A stretch of DNA of 64,000 bases, taken from NCBI RefSeq assembly GCF_004362395.1, contig NZ_SNWE01000020.1:17736-81735 (forward strand), in the 5' to 3' direction. A program made the translations under genes and the position numbers. Shown one piece after another: positions 51,295 to 62,087 of this stretch. Origin of the DNA: Salegentibacter sp. 24 (GTDB lineage: Bacteria > Bacteroidota > Bacteroidia > Flavobacteriales > Flavobacteriaceae). Every line of letters starts with the position of its first letter. The stretch's first letter is position 1. The notes beneath the pieces are model-generated. The model worked only from the letters and a program-made list of their open reading frames with translations, did no database searches and was not told where the DNA came from.

Positions 51295-52185
51295 TTAAAA
51301 CTGAAATGCATACCGTACTTTTAAACCATAGGCCAAGGTCTTGAGTTCGCCCATATCTTGACTGAGCCCCTCATCCGGTAAGGATGATAACACACTAGCA
51401 ATGGTAAATTCTGTTGGATCCTGAGGATTATAATTGATCAGTTTTGCCCGGGATATTTCAGGTTGGATATCATTAAGTCCATAATCAAGGAAAAGGCCCA
51501 GATAGATGGATTGTTCGTTTGCCAGCATTAACTTCAGTCCACTCTCAAAGTGACCTATAAAATTGGTTTTCAGCCCGAGGTCAGTCTTTGAACTTTCTCC
51601 CGGGCCAAACTCGCCAAAACCGGCAAATTCCGGGTCGGTGAGTTCCACATTATATTGAGGGTAATATCCACTGGTCATCAATGAGGTATACAGAGTTTCA
51701 TACTCTGATTTTAACACCACACCTACTTTAATACCACTGGCGGCATAAAATCGAATTTTACCTGGTGTTTCGTATTGGACTTGCAAGGGAATATTCATAA
51801 AATAGACATCCTGATTTTCAGAAATATCCTCAAGGGTGTAGCGAAACTCAAAGTCCTCTCCTTCTGAATCCTGGGTGGTATAAGCTCCGTCTATTTGAGC
51901 CAGGTAAAGGGAAGCTTTCATATACTGTAACTCCACGCCAGTACCGATACTCCAATTTGGAGATAAATAATAAGCATAGCTTGCCCCGATACCAAAACCA
52001 TTTTCCATATCACTCTTCTGATTGAATACTTCATAATCCAGCTTGGAAAAAGCACCCTGAAGGTAGAGTGAAACTTCATTTTTTGATTGTGCAAAAGATT
52101 GACTGGTCACATTTAACAGAGCAAGCAGTATTAAAAGCTTGCATAGGGATGTTTTATCAAATATTATTCTAATAGCTCTGTACAT
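51295..52185 (-). CDS. Outer-membrane beta-barrel (PorT/OmpA-like) protein next to the giant adhesin
   Basis: A 296-aa protein with a signal peptide (about 1-33, LALLNVTSQSFAQ) and a barrel of about eight strands (EVSLYLQGAFSKLDYEV, GFGIGASYAYYLSPNWSIGT, IRFYAASGIKVGV), ending in Phe (YGLKVRYAFQF) as outer-membrane barrels do. It lies 33 bp after the giant T9SS-sorted protein on the same strand. Such partner barrels near T9SS cargo may help anchor the cargo; this is inference. Confidence 0.8.
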   Translation of the reverse strand: MYRAIRIIFDKTSLCKLLILLALLNVTSQSFAQSKNEVSLYLQGAFSKLDYEVFNQKSDMENGFGIGASYAYYLSPNWSIGTGVELQYMKASLYLAQIDGAYTTQDSEGEDFEFRYTLEDISENQDVYFMNIPLQVQYETPGKIRFYAASGIKVGVVLKSEYETLYTSLMTSGYYPQYNVELTDPEFAGFGEFGPGESSKTDLGLKTNFIGHFESGLKLMLANEQSIYLGLFLDYGLNDIQPEISRAKLINYNPQDPTEFTIASVLSSLPDEGLSQDMGELKTLAYGLKVRYAFQF

Positions 52186-52218
52186 AGGTATAGTTTAATT
52201 TTTAAAATCTAATGCATA

Positions 52219-55200
52219 TTATTTTACAATAAACTTCAGGGTTTTATGGATGTTTTGCGTATCTATTCTCAATAGATATATTCCTATCTGAAGATTGTTA
52301 GGCAAAGAGATATTTGTGAATTCACTTTTAGATTTCAAGGTTTTCAAAAGCACTCCGTTCAGGTTATGTATGGAAATTTCCATCGTTTCAAGTTCCTCCT
52401 TAGGGAAATCAACAAAAAGCTCCATGGTTCCACCAGATCTTACTGGGTTAGGTGCTAAAGTTACCTGGAAAGAACTTCTTAATTGAACGTTAGAGACACA
52501 AGTCCTTAAAACCTCCCCCTCTTCAGTTTCGACGACCACATAATAATTACTCTCTGGATCCAATGCATCATTGATATCATCTCCAACGGAATAATATTGA
52601 CCATTACCCACCACGGAACCATTCCTATACCAACGATAACTCACAAATGAATAGCCGCCATTGGTTTCTGAATTATTATTTACCAGTAAAACATTATTGA
52701 ATTTTTGTATAACGATATCTCTAAAATTGAAATTCTTCTCGATAATGATAGTGTAAGTTTTGGTGGAAGTCCCATCTTCGGAGGTTACCGTCACTGTCTT
52801 CTGATAAATACCTGGTGAGGATATGGTCATTGTAAGGTTAGCCTCCTGGTCAAGAGTAGCACCCTGATTGGGCTCAAACTGGATTTGGATCTGACTTACA
52901 TTGTCCTCACAATCTATAAGGTAATAGATCTCTTCCTGGGGATTGGAGTACATCCTCCCGTTTATGGAAACCCTATTTAATTTCGCCTCATTTCCGATAA
53001 TTGTGAGTGTCCTTACCACCGGATCTGCAGCTTCATAATTTTGATTTCCTTGCTGCTTGGCAGTAATGGTGATGGTTCCCGGGCTTAATATTCTCACAAA
53101 ACCTCGTGAACCAACAGTTGCAGCTGGATCCTCTGATTCATAAGAATAAGAATAAACAACAGGCAAACCTGAACTTGATAAAGCATCCAGTTGGAAATAA
53201 CCATCTCTTTGATAACGGTTTTCAAGGGCATCAAAACGGATTTCCTGGGGAGCCTTAGTAATGACAAGCTGTGCACTTAATACCTTATCCAAAGAATTAG
53301 CTGAGCTTATAGTCGCAACAACGGTATAATTCCCTGCATTAGTTTTCCCGTTGTTATCATAGCTAACACTTGCCCCCTGGGGTAGCCCGCTAACTGTGAT
53401 GCTTTTTGTACTACCGTCATAAATAAAACTTTCATTCTCAAAGACCACCCCTTCAATTTCTGAATATTCAATAGACAAAGTCACTTCTTTTGAAGCAGCT
53501 AAATAATTATTGGTTTCTTTTGATGATACAGTAACGTCGAACGTTCCTGCCTCGCTATACCCCTGTTGTGGGCTATAAATCAATTCTGTTTCTGAGTGAT
53601 TCAATTGTGCCTTTACGAGTTTCAATTCCCCATCATAGGTGAAGCTTTGCTGTGCATCGGTCGTAATTAGGGCCTGGGCTTTTTCTATTATCAAGTTTGC
53701 CGCTAATTCCAGATCGTTATAGTTCTCCTGACTGATCTTCGCAATGACCTTATGGATACCCGCCTGGGTCTGTCCGTTATTCACATAGGTTACTTGGGCC
53801 TCTTCTGGTAGGTGATCAACAAATATACTGTGCTGGCTGCCATCATAGGTATAGGTAGCATCTCCAAAAGTAACCTCTGTAATGGATGCAGGAGTGATAG
53901 TGATATCAGCTGTCAAGATCAAAGGAATATAGTTGGGTCCGGTAATAGTTGTCGTAACCTCTTGACGACCAACATTTACCCTTTCATTGTTCGTGTATAA
54001 AACTTTTGTTCCGCTCGGTATTTCTCCTTGTATTTCAAGAGATTTAGGAGTTCCATCATATATAAAGTTTGCATCTTCAAAGATGATTCCATCAATAGTT
54101 GCGGGCTTGATCTCAAAGGTAGTTCCTTCAAAATCAATCATATAATTTTTGGTTGCATTTAAGCTACCTAATTGGATCGCATAGGTTCCAACATTTTCTC
54201 CTTCAGCCCTACTCAAAATTCCTGTTAAGACGTTTTGATCATCTCCTCTTTTAAAACCTGTTGCAATATAGGTGAAGAGCGGATCTGATTCTCCATAGAT
54301 CTTACTCTGTCCGACATTAGCAATGATCTGCAAGCTTGCTTTCGTAATTTCAAAATCTGAACTATTGAAACTAATTGAATAATTGTTTCCTGCTTTTAGA
54401 CTTCCTTTACCGATAGCATACGTTCCAATATCCTCTCCTGGCTCTCTGTCTAAAGTACCAGAAAGCACAGGTAAAGAATCTCCATTTTCAAAACCGCTGA
54501 CTGTATAAGAGAAAACTGGATCCGCATCACCGTAGACCTTGCTTTGATTGTCATCCACCGTAATGCTAAGTGTCTTTTTCAAAATTGAAAACTCCGTTCC
54601 CTTATAGTCAATGATATAGTTCCTACCTGCATCAAGAGTTCCTAAGGTAATGGAATATTTGCCCACGTGTTCTCCCTCTTGTCGACTCAGGGATCCGCTT
54701 AAAATACTTTCATCATCACCGTTTCCAAAATTGGTTGCGCTATAAGTTAGTACAGGATCATTTTCTCCATACATCTTAGCCTGGTTGGAATCAGCAATAA
54801 CAGTTAAGCTTCTTGGAGTAATTGTAAAGTCTGTGCCCGAATAATTTAGCCTATAGTTGACCCCAGCATCAAGGGTTCCCTGAGTGATCATATAACTCCC
54901 TACGTTTTCCCCTGCTGTTCTGGTAAGTGCACCACTTAGGATGGTTTCATTATCTCCGCGTTCAAAACCGGTGGCTGTGTAGGAGATAACTCCATCTGCT
55001 TCACCGTAGATCTTACTTTGATTAATTTCTGGAGTGACATTTAAACTAGCAGGAGTGATCGTAAAGTCTGCTACTTCAAAATTGATCGTGTAGTTATCAC
55101 CTGCACCTAGTGTTCCCAGATTGATAGGGTAAGTACCTACGTTTTCTCCCAATGCTCTTTGCAGTTCTCCTGTTAAAATTGAAACATCATCCCCATTATC

Positions 55201-58200
55201 TAGTCCCGTAGCAGTATAGGTTAAAACTGGATCCCCTTCTCCATAAACTTTGTTTTGATCCTCGGTTACTGTGATGGTCAGGGTCTTTTCTGAGATTGTA
55301 AAATCTGATCCCTTATAATCGATATTATAGTTCACACCAGCAGATAGGTCACCTAAGTTAATAGGATAGCTGCCTACGGTTTCACCCGATCGTCTACTCA
55401 AAGCTCCGGTTAAGATGCTCTCATCGTCCCCATTTCCGAAGTTGGAAACTTGATAGGTGAAAGTTGGATCAGTAGCTCCATAAACCTTGCTTTGATCCTG
55501 GTCAGCGATCACCCTCAGTGTTCTTGCCGTGATTTCAAAGTCAGCTCCAAAGTAGTCAATAATATAATTGTCCGTTGCTACCAGGCTTCCCAGGTTGATG
55601 GGATAAGTTCCAACATTTTCCCCTGCTTCCCTTTCGAGTTCTCCCGATAAAATAGACGGACCTTGAGTGAATCGAAAACCACTAACTGTATAACTAAGAT
55701 TTGGATCTTCTTCACCATAGACTTTATTTTGACCTGCACTTGCGGTCACGGTCAGGGTGGCCGGGTTAATTTCAAAGTCAGCGCCCAGGTAATCTATGAT
55801 GTAATTATCCCCAGCACTTAGACTCCCCTGGTTGATTGCATAAGTCCCAACATTCTCTCCAGCTTGCCTTTGGAGTTCTCCTGTTAAAATAGATGGCCCT
55901 TCACTAAATTGAAAACCGCTAGCTGTATAGCTAAGCTTTGGATCTTCCATACCATAGACCTTGTTTTGACCTGCACTGGCGCTCAGAGTAAGTGTTGCTG
56001 GTTTTATTTGAAAGCCGGTCCCGATAAAACTGATCGTGTAGTTATCACCTGCACTGAGCGTACCAAGATTGATAGGATAAGTACCAACATTCTCTCCCGC
56101 TTCTCTTAATAGATCACCACTTAGAATGGACTGATCGTCCCCATTTTCAAAACCGGTAGCAGTATAGGTTAAAACTGGATCTGCTTCTCCATAAACTTTG
56201 TTCTGGTCCTCGGTTACTGTGATGGTCAGGGTCTTTTCTGAGATTGTAAAATCTGATCCCGTATAATCGATCTTATAGTTCACACCAGCAGATAGGTCTC
56301 CTAAGTTAATAGGATAGCTGCCTACGGTTTCACCCGACAGTCTACTCAAAGCTCCGGTTAAGATGCTCTCATCGTCCCCATTTCCAAAGTTGGAAACTTG
56401 ATAAGTGAAAGTTGGGTCAGCATCTCCAAAAATTTTGCTTTGATTCGGGTTGGCCATCACGGCTAATTCTCTTTGTTTAATTTCAAAATCCGATCCAATG
56501 TAGGTAATCGTATAATTTGTCCCGGCATTAAGTGTTCCCAGGCTAATGGGATAAGTACCCACGTTCTCCCCAGGCATTCTTGACAACTCGCCCGTTAGGA
56601 TATTTTCATTATCACCATTTTTAAATCCAATCGCAGTATAGGTTAAAGTCGGATCATTTTCACCGTAGATCTTTTGATCATCGGCATCTGCAGACACCTT
56701 TAATGTAGCTGGAGTGATGGTGAAATTGACAGGAACAATGCTTATAAAGTAATTTGCTCCAGCATCCAGACTTCCTTTTTTCAGAGCATAGGTACCTACA
56801 GTCTCGCCTGTAATTCTGGTTAACTTCCCGGAAATAATACTTTCATCGTCTCCAAGATTAAAGCCTGTGGCAGTATAGGTGAAAACTGGATCACTCTCCC
56901 CGTAAACCTTACTTTGATTTAATGTCGGAGTAATTACCAGTTCTGAAGGGACATCATTGTCTGTGATGGTGATCATAGCTTTTTCGGAAGTGCCTATGGA
57001 TACCTGTAGATTGTCTGTTTCCACCAGGCTAATAATAACCGTTTCATTCCCTTCCACATCCAGGTCATTCAGGACATCCAGCGGAATACGTACAGATTTG
57101 GTATTAGCGGGGAATATAAACGAAGTTCCGATATTTCCATAATCTGTCCCTTGAGTAGCTGTACCTGTTATCGCTATGTTTACTGTGGTATTGCTGGCAA
57201 ATAAGTTGTCTGTGGTCACCTCGAACCCTCCATCAATATCATCTTCCTCTGCCTGATTTAAAGCGGTAATACTCAGCCTGGCTGACAAATCCTTGGTTAC
57301 TATATCAGAAGCATTTGAACCTACATTTCCGGCAGCATCCTTCAAGGTCAACTCCAGTGTTATTTCGCCATCGGGCAAGCTGCTTAGGTCAATTCCTGAA
57401 ATTCGCTGATTCGATAAACTCACCGTTCCAGAACCACTTATAATTGTACTACCGGCCTCACTGCTAAAGCTGTAATTAAAAGTAGTTCCCAATTCTGCTC
57501 CTGAGAGCGTAAAACTAACCTCCTCATCATTTACTCCATTGATAATATCCTGATCTATATTCACCGAATAGCCGGTAGGTTCAATCGCATCCACAAAAAG
57601 AAAGGCCGTAGAACCCACAGCATTGAGGGTTAGAATCGCATCATTACCGGAATCATCCACTATGGTGCTTCCATTGGAATTAAGTTTTCCTAAACTGATT
57701 CCATCCGTATCCAAATCCCCATTTTGAATTGTATATCTGAAGACTATCGCACTAGTACCAGAGCCAGAAAGGTAGCCGGCCTGTCTTGTTTGAGAACCAA
57801 TGGTAATTGCAAGTTGAGGCGCTCCCCCTGTTGTATTGATCGTAACCTTTTCATTGAAGTTTATCGTAAAATCCAAATTCTGACCTGAAGTATAAGTTCC
57901 GTTAACTGGAGTTGATACGCTAGCCACTGCAGGCGCTGTTGCATCCACTAAAATACCGTTAGTAGTACCTATTGAATTTAAAAGAAGATTGGCATTATTA
58001 CCTGCTGCATCTTGGATACTTCCTCCATTGGTAGCTAGTGCTCCAACTTGAATTCCGTCTAAATCTAAATCTCCTGGCGCAATGGTATATCTAAATACGA
58101 TAGCACTGCTTCCTGAACCGGACATGTAATCAGCCGAGACATTTTCTTCTCCAATAATCAATACAATTGATGGAATACCAGTATCGGTCTTCACGTTTAC

Positions 58201-61200
58201 AACTTCTGCAAAATTAACTGTAAAATCCAAATTTTGCCCCCCTTTGAAGGTCCCATCTGAAGGAGTATTTACGGAACTTACCACTGGAATCACTGCATCT
58301 ACCAGCACTCCCGAAGTCGTTCCCATATTACTTAAATTCAAATCAGCTGCAGTTCCATCAGGGCTTTCCATGGTTCCATCATTAGTGGTCAAATTACCTA
58401 TTGTTATGCCGTCTTGATCTTCTTCACCATTTTGAACAGTGTACCTGAAGACTAAAGAACTACTACCTGAGCCAGAAAGATATACAGCTGCTCTTGCTGA
58501 AGCACCAACTGTCAATGAAAGCTCAGGCATACCGTCAGCAGTATTTACTACCACATCACTTGAAAAATTAACTGTAAAATCCAGGTTTTTTCCCTCCACA
58601 TAGCGATCGTTTGCCGGAACAATGACCGAAGTAACTCTTGGCAAAGCCAAAATTTCCAGCTTTGCCAAATAATCTTCACCGCTGCTGAGGGTTCCGTCAC
58701 TTACTTCAAACTGGAAGGAAGTATTGATCGTTCCATGTTGGATATACTGTAAATTGCCCGTATCCAAAACATTCTTTGGGATTCGTTCACTTACAGACAC
58801 CTCTTCTGCCTCATCATAAGAATTATCGCCATCAGCGTCAACATATAAGATTCCCTCTGCAGGAATTGACTCTATCTTCAAATCCACCAATGGTTCTCCA
58901 TCTAAATCCTTGTAACCGAAATTTGCTGCAGAGAAAATATAAACCTGTCCCTCAAGCGGATTTACTGTGAAATTTATGGCAGTTGGAAGGTCGTTTACTG
59001 GGATGATATCTATTTCAATAGTAGCGATCAAAATATCATTTCCTCCTCCAAGGCCAATATTCCCATTATCATTAATTCTCACCTCTACAGAGGCGGAAGC
59101 ATCACCGGTAAGATTGGCATCAGGACGGAAATTTATATTTGTTGGCTGACTGATGTAATTGGTTAAATTAGTCAAATTACCGGTTAAGGTTAACTCACCT
59201 GTCAAATGTCCAGAAAGGGTAATTCCTGTTCCGGCAGCTATATCAAAAATTCCTCCTGTAGCTGATAGTTTCAATGTCACCTCCCCGCTTCCAGCATCAA
59301 CATCACTGATAGTTGCTGATGATATATCAAATGGATTATCAGAAGCATCTTCCTCCACAGCAATTGAATTCGGCAATCCGGTCAGTTTAGGATCATCATT
59401 AATAGCTTCAATGTCAAAACTCACCGAAGCGACATTGGAATCTACCTCTGCGTCATTGCTGAAAAATGAAATGGTTCCGCCATTGGTCCCATTTAAATCA
59501 GGATTTGGAGTAAAAGTAGCCGCTGTTAGTGCTGCATTAATATTGGCAAGGGAACCTGAAGCGGTAAAGCTAGTTGAACCATTTCCATCTCCGTTAAAAG
59601 TAATTCCTGTAGTACCCAGGCTTATAGTCCCTCCGGTAACTGTAAAGCTGACAGTTTGATCATCTCCATCTACATCAGCTACTGCAAAAGCATCCGAAAT
59701 AGGAACGTCTACATCATCTTCCTGGACAACGGGAGCAGCTGGAGGTGTTGCCACTGGAGGCGAATTACTTACCTTACTTTTGTTATCCGTGGCTGGATTC
59801 CCAACATTACCTGATAAATCTGTTAAAGTTACTGAAAGGGTCACCGTTCCTACATTCAAGCTACCTAAGTCAATTCCCGTAACTTGTTGATTTACGGAAC
59901 TGATCGTTCCTGAACCAGATATAGGGGTTCCGCCCCCTGAACTTGTAAAAGTATAATTATAGGTGGCATTTAGTTCCGCATCAGTAAAAGTGAAACTGAC
60001 ATCATTTTCAGTTGCATCTGCAATAGGATCCTGATCTATATTAACCGAATAAGCATTAGGGGCCTCATCATCGGTGCAGAAGCCGAAATTATCTACATTC
60101 AAATACTGGAATGCTCCTCCTATGGAAATTTCAAGTTGATCTACGGGAATTATAGAATTGTCCACTCCTCCTTCTGTAGAAAAATCCAAAATGGTATAAC
60201 CACTATTTGTCGTCCCATCAGTTTCAAAACCAGAGTTCTTGGTAATTGTATAAACAGTGCTTCCACCTTGCTTACCTACCAAGGTAAGTGTTCCGTTTCC
60301 AGTTGGATTGGTTCCATCTGCTAAGGAGGAAAGATAAATAGCCATGCTATTAAGAAGGACAACACCATTATTAGAAGAAATGGTGTAGTTACCGGTTCCT
60401 GTATTTATTAGGGTATACCTTGAACCATCAATGCCGATTGTGGGAGTTTCAGTGCGCACCTCCATATTTCCGGTAATGCTAAAATTATTACTACCAATAG
60501 AAAAGGCTTTACTTCCATTGGTCTCATCTTCTAATGTCTCTATCAGACAAGGGCTCACATAATGAGTTTGTCCCGAGGTGAAGCCGGCAGTACCATTATT
60601 TCCGTTGCTGTTAGTAATATTGGTTCCTTCTTTAAGATCCAAACGTAAACTTCCTTCCCCTATAATATTATTTACTGTAACTGTATAGGAAGAACCTGAA
60701 CCTGATACAGAACCAATAGAACCGTTTGCAGTACCCGTTCTATTTAAGTCGAAATCATCGCTGCTAACATTTAAAGCTGCTTTACTAAAATTAACTGCAA
60801 AAGTTATCGAAGAAACATTGGAAAGAGGTGCTCCTGTTAAGGAAATGGAAGTTATCTCAGCAGGAATCTCCGTTTCATCCACGAAGACAGGACCATAAGT
60901 AAAGTGGTCCAAATGGAAATTAATATCTACGGCTTGAATTCTTATTTCATCTACATCATAAAAATCTGGATCCCCAGCAAAGTCCTTCAATCCTGCGGTG
61001 CCGGAATTAAAATTAATAGATTTTGCTGGACCAACAGCTGATCCATTTTTAAAACCCTGAATGGTTCCTGAGGGGCTGGCAAAACCAGCATCTTGTAAGA
61101 ATATACTCCTGAATTGAAATTCACTGCCATCATTTTTTTTAATAGTCCACCGGGTCAATGCTCCAATGTTGGTGTTAGTATCATAAAGACTAATTGAACC

Positions 61201-61401
61201 CTGAAAACCTGATCCGGATCTAGTCACAATTCCAGCACCATTTGCCAAATTTATTGAAAAGGTAAACCCACCGGTTGAATAGGACTGAGCCAAATATTGG
61301 TTTTCTGAAAGACCATTAAAATCAACGGTAGTAATTTGTGCAAAAGCTGTTTGCAGAAAGAAGGTAAAAAACAGAAAAATTAGAAGTAGTTTTTTTTTCA
61401 T
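52219..61401 (-). CDS. Giant MBG-repeat cell-surface protein with T9SS sorting domain
   Basis: A 3060-aa secreted protein, likely an adhesin. Signal peptide (about 1-21). Then a jelly-roll-like domain (about 23-175), cadherin/Ig-like modules (about 180-900), three near-repeats starting 'G.NLDFTVNF' (about 915-1280), a Calx-beta domain (about 1370-1485; GTDYGNIGTSFIFPAN), twelve MBG/YDG modules of about 79 aa (about 1486-2433; each with 'QsKvYGe.DP.lTY' and 'GEnVGtYpI'), four shorter MBG modules (about 2434-2717), a further Ig-like part and the type A T9SS sorting domain (last about 80 residues; LAPNPVRSGGTMELF, GIYLLRIDTQ). It should be exported by Sec and T9SS and attached to the surface. 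The frame is unbroken over 9.2 kb. Confidence 0.93.
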   Translation of the reverse strand: MKKKLLLIFLFFTFFLQTAFAQITTVDFNGLSENQYLAQSYSTGGFTFSINLANGAGIVTRSGSGFQGSISLYDTNTNIGALTRWTIKKNDGSEFQFRSIFLQDAGFASPSGTIQGFKNGSAVGPAKSINFNSGTAGLKDFAGDPDFYDVDEIRIQAVDINFHLDHFTYGPVFVDETEIPAEITSISLTGAPLSNVSSITFAVNFSKAALNVSSDDFDLNRTGTANGSIGSVSGSGSSYTVTVNNIIGEGSLRLDLKEGTNITNSNGNNGTAGFTSGQTHYVSPCLIETLEDETNGSKAFSIGSNNFSITGNMEVRTETPTIGIDGSRYTLINTGTGNYTISSNNGVVLLNSMAIYLSSLADGTNPTGNGTLTLVGKQGGSTVYTITKNSGFETDGTTNSGYTILDFSTEGGVDNSIIPVDQLEISIGGAFQYLNVDNFGFCTDDEAPNAYSVNIDQDPIADATENDVSFTFTDAELNATYNYTFTSSGGGTPISGSGTISSVNQQVTGIDLGSLNVGTVTLSVTLTDLSGNVGNPATDNKSKVSNSPPVATPPAAPVVQEDDVDVPISDAFAVADVDGDDQTVSFTVTGGTISLGTTGITFNGDGNGSTSFTASGSLANINAALTAATFTPNPDLNGTNGGTISFFSNDAEVDSNVASVSFDIEAINDDPKLTGLPNSIAVEEDASDNPFDISSATISDVDAGSGEVTLKLSATGGIFDIAAGTGITLSGHLTGELTLTGNLTNLTNYISQPTNINFRPDANLTGDASASVEVRINDNGNIGLGGGNDILIATIEIDIIPVNDLPTAINFTVNPLEGQVYIFSAANFGYKDLDGEPLVDLKIESIPAEGILYVDADGDNSYDEAEEVSVSERIPKNVLDTGNLQYIQHGTINTSFQFEVSDGTLSSGEDYLAKLEILALPRVTSVIVPANDRYVEGKNLDFTVNFSSDVVVNTADGMPELSLTVGASARAAVYLSGSGSSSLVFRYTVQNGEEDQDGITIGNLTTNDGTMESPDGTAADLNLSNMGTTSGVLVDAVIPVVSSVNTPSDGTFKGGQNLDFTVNFAEVVNVKTDTGIPSIVLIIGEENVSADYMSGSGSSAIVFRYTIAPGDLDLDGIQVGALATNGGSIQDAAGNNANLLLNSIGTTNGILVDATAPAVASVSTPVNGTYTSGQNLDFTINFNEKVTINTTGGAPQLAITIGSQTRQAGYLSGSGTSAIVFRYTIQNGDLDTDGISLGKLNSNGSTIVDDSGNDAILTLNAVGSTAFLFVDAIEPTGYSVNIDQDIINGVNDEEVSFTLSGAELGTTFNYSFSSEAGSTIISGSGTVSLSNQRISGIDLSSLPDGEITLELTLKDAAGNVGSNASDIVTKDLSARLSITALNQAEEDDIDGGFEVTTDNLFASNTTVNIAITGTATQGTDYGNIGTSFIFPANTKSVRIPLDVLNDLDVEGNETVIISLVETDNLQVSIGTSEKAMITITDNDVPSELVITPTLNQSKVYGESDPVFTYTATGFNLGDDESIISGKLTRITGETVGTYALKKGSLDAGANYFISIVPVNFTITPATLKVSADADDQKIYGENDPTLTYTAIGFKNGDNENILTGELSRMPGENVGTYPISLGTLNAGTNYTITYIGSDFEIKQRELAVMANPNQSKIFGDADPTFTYQVSNFGNGDDESILTGALSRLSGETVGSYPINLGDLSAGVNYKIDYTGSDFTISEKTLTITVTEDQNKVYGEADPVLTYTATGFENGDDQSILSGDLLREAGENVGTYPINLGTLSAGDNYTISFIGTGFQIKPATLTLSASAGQNKVYGMEDPKLSYTASGFQFSEGPSILTGELQRQAGENVGTYAINQGSLSAGDNYIIDYLGADFEINPATLTVTASAGQNKVYGEEDPNLSYTVSGFRFTQGPSILSGELEREAGENVGTYPINLGSLVATDNYIIDYFGADFEITARTLRVIADQDQSKVYGATDPTFTYQVSNFGNGDDESILTGALSRRSGETVGSYPINLGDLSAGVNYNIDYKGSDFTISEKTLTITVTEDQNKVYGEGDPVLTYTATGLDNGDDVSILTGELQRALGENVGTYPINLGTLGAGDNYTINFEVADFTITPASLNVTPEINQSKIYGEADGVISYTATGFERGDNETILSGALTRTAGENVGSYMITQGTLDAGVNYRLNYSGTDFTITPRSLTVIADSNQAKMYGENDPVLTYSATNFGNGDDESILSGSLSRQEGEHVGKYSITLGTLDAGRNYIIDYKGTEFSILKKTLSITVDDNQSKVYGDADPVFSYTVSGFENGDSLPVLSGTLDREPGEDIGTYAIGKGSLKAGNNYSISFNSSDFEITKASLQIIANVGQSKIYGESDPLFTYIATGFKRGDDQNVLTGILSRAEGENVGTYAIQLGSLNATKNYMIDFEGTTFEIKPATIDGIIFEDANFIYDGTPKSLEIQGEIPSGTKVLYTNNERVNVGRQEVTTTITGPNYIPLILTADITITPASITEVTFGDATYTYDGSQHSIFVDHLPEEAQVTYVNNGQTQAGIHKVIAKISQENYNDLELAANLIIEKAQALITTDAQQSFTYDGELKLVKAQLNHSETELIYSPQQGYSEAGTFDVTVSSKETNNYLAASKEVTLSIEYSEIEGVVFENESFIYDGSTKSITVSGLPQGASVSYDNNGKTNAGNYTVVATISSANSLDKVLSAQLVITKAPQEIRFDALENRYQRDGYFQLDALSSSGLPVVYSYSYESEDPAATVGSRGFVRILSPGTITITAKQQGNQNYEAADPVVRTLTIIGNEAKLNRVSINGRMYSNPQEEIYYLIDCEDNVSQIQIQFEPNQGATLDQEANLTMTISSPGIYQKTVTVTSEDGTSTKTYTIIIEKNFNFRDIVIQKFNNVLLVNNNSETNGGYSFVSYRWYRNGSVVGNGQYYSVGDDINDALDPESNYYVVVETEEGEVLRTCVSNVQLRSSFQVTLAPNPVRSGGTMELFVDFPKEELETMEISIHNLNGVLLKTLKSKSEFTNISLPNNLQIGIYLLRIDTQNIHKTLKFIVK
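54100..56945 (-). repeat. Twelve tandem MBG modules in DNA (about 237 bp each)
   Basis: The segment encodes twelve consecutive modules of about 79 codons. Most are diverged at the DNA level. The two-module block around 55200-55490 and the block around 56148-56438, offset by 948 bp (four modules), remain nearly identical, showing recent duplication or conversion. Confidence 0.85.
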
Positions 61402-61432
61402 AATAGAAGGACGTAAAGAATTGAAGCAAGCG

Positions 61433-61469
61433 TAAAAAGTCCTTTGGAAAAAGTTGATTCCAAAGGACT
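61433..61469 (-). terminator. Terminator of the tail-collar gene
   Basis: AGTCCTTTGGAA (61438-61449) pairs perfectly with TTCCAAAGGACT (61458-61469). The minus-strand transcript continues with TTTTTA. It lies between the tail-collar gene and the giant gene. Confidence 0.8.
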
Positions 61470-61476
61470 ATAAGAA

Positions 61477-62019
61477 TTAGTTTCTACTTGGAAAAATACC
61501 AACTAGTGCTATAACATAATTAACTCCTAAATAAGGATTTCGATTGTTAAAAGGCATATTACCTCCTGAACTACCTATAGCTGGTGAAGCCATCGATGAA
61601 TTAGCTGTGTTACCATAAGAATTAACAGAAACTACCGGACTTTGTCTATCTTCTTGAAACTTTGAAACAGCCGGATAATTTCCAACTGGACTAGATGCGG
61701 TCCCTGCCTCATTACTTGCTTGGAGGTTGTGAGAATGAGAAGGCATATTATTAGTGTTTAAGGTGATTTGTTCAGCTCCTGCTTTTTCTCCGATGTTGAT
61801 TGGTGAAAGTCCAGGTCCTTCCCCTAATCCCACAGCGCTTCTTCCTCTTAGATCTGGCAAGGCAAAGTTAGTGCGACCATCTCCGCCATACATTGTTCCC
61901 AAAAGAGAAAATAAAGCTTCATTTCCTGAAATCGATAATAAACGACCGTCACAAAATGCCCAACCTCGTGGTTCGAAGTTGAATCCTACCATCATAATTT
62001 GTCCAATAAAAGGTTCCAT
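61477..62019 (-). CDS. Phage tail collar (microcystin-dependent/MdpB-like) protein
   Basis: A 180-aa protein: opening MEPFIGQIMMVGFNFEPRGW, then CDGRLLSISGNEALFSLLGT, YGGDGRTNFALPDLRGRSAV and a later NMPSHSHNLQA motif, ending GVNYVIALVGIFPSRN. This is the stand-alone collar-domain family widespread in bacteria, often annotated as tail fibre or microcystin-dependent protein. No other phage genes are near, so it is not part of a prophage. It is separated from the giant adhesin by a terminator. Confidence 0.9.
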   Translation of the reverse strand: MEPFIGQIMMVGFNFEPRGWAFCDGRLLSISGNEALFSLLGTMYGGDGRTNFALPDLRGRSAVGLGEGPGLSPINIGEKAGAEQITLNTNNMPSHSHNLQASNEAGTASSPVGNYPAVSKFQEDRQSPVVSVNSYGNTANSSMASPAIGSSGGNMPFNNRNPYLGVNYVIALVGIFPSRN

Positions 62020-62087
62020 AATAATTTGTTTTGAATTGTTGATTATTTAATTAATTGATATTTAAAAAATTAGAATATTTGAAAAGT

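Noticed and set aside
54100..56945. Regular repeats that at first glance could be a CRISPR array or tandem DNA satellites
   Set aside because: The period is about 237 bp, the frame is open throughout and the units translate to MBG protein modules.
61477..62019. Prophage because of the tail-collar protein
   Set aside because: No terminase, capsid, tail tube or integrase gene is near; stand-alone collar proteins are common.
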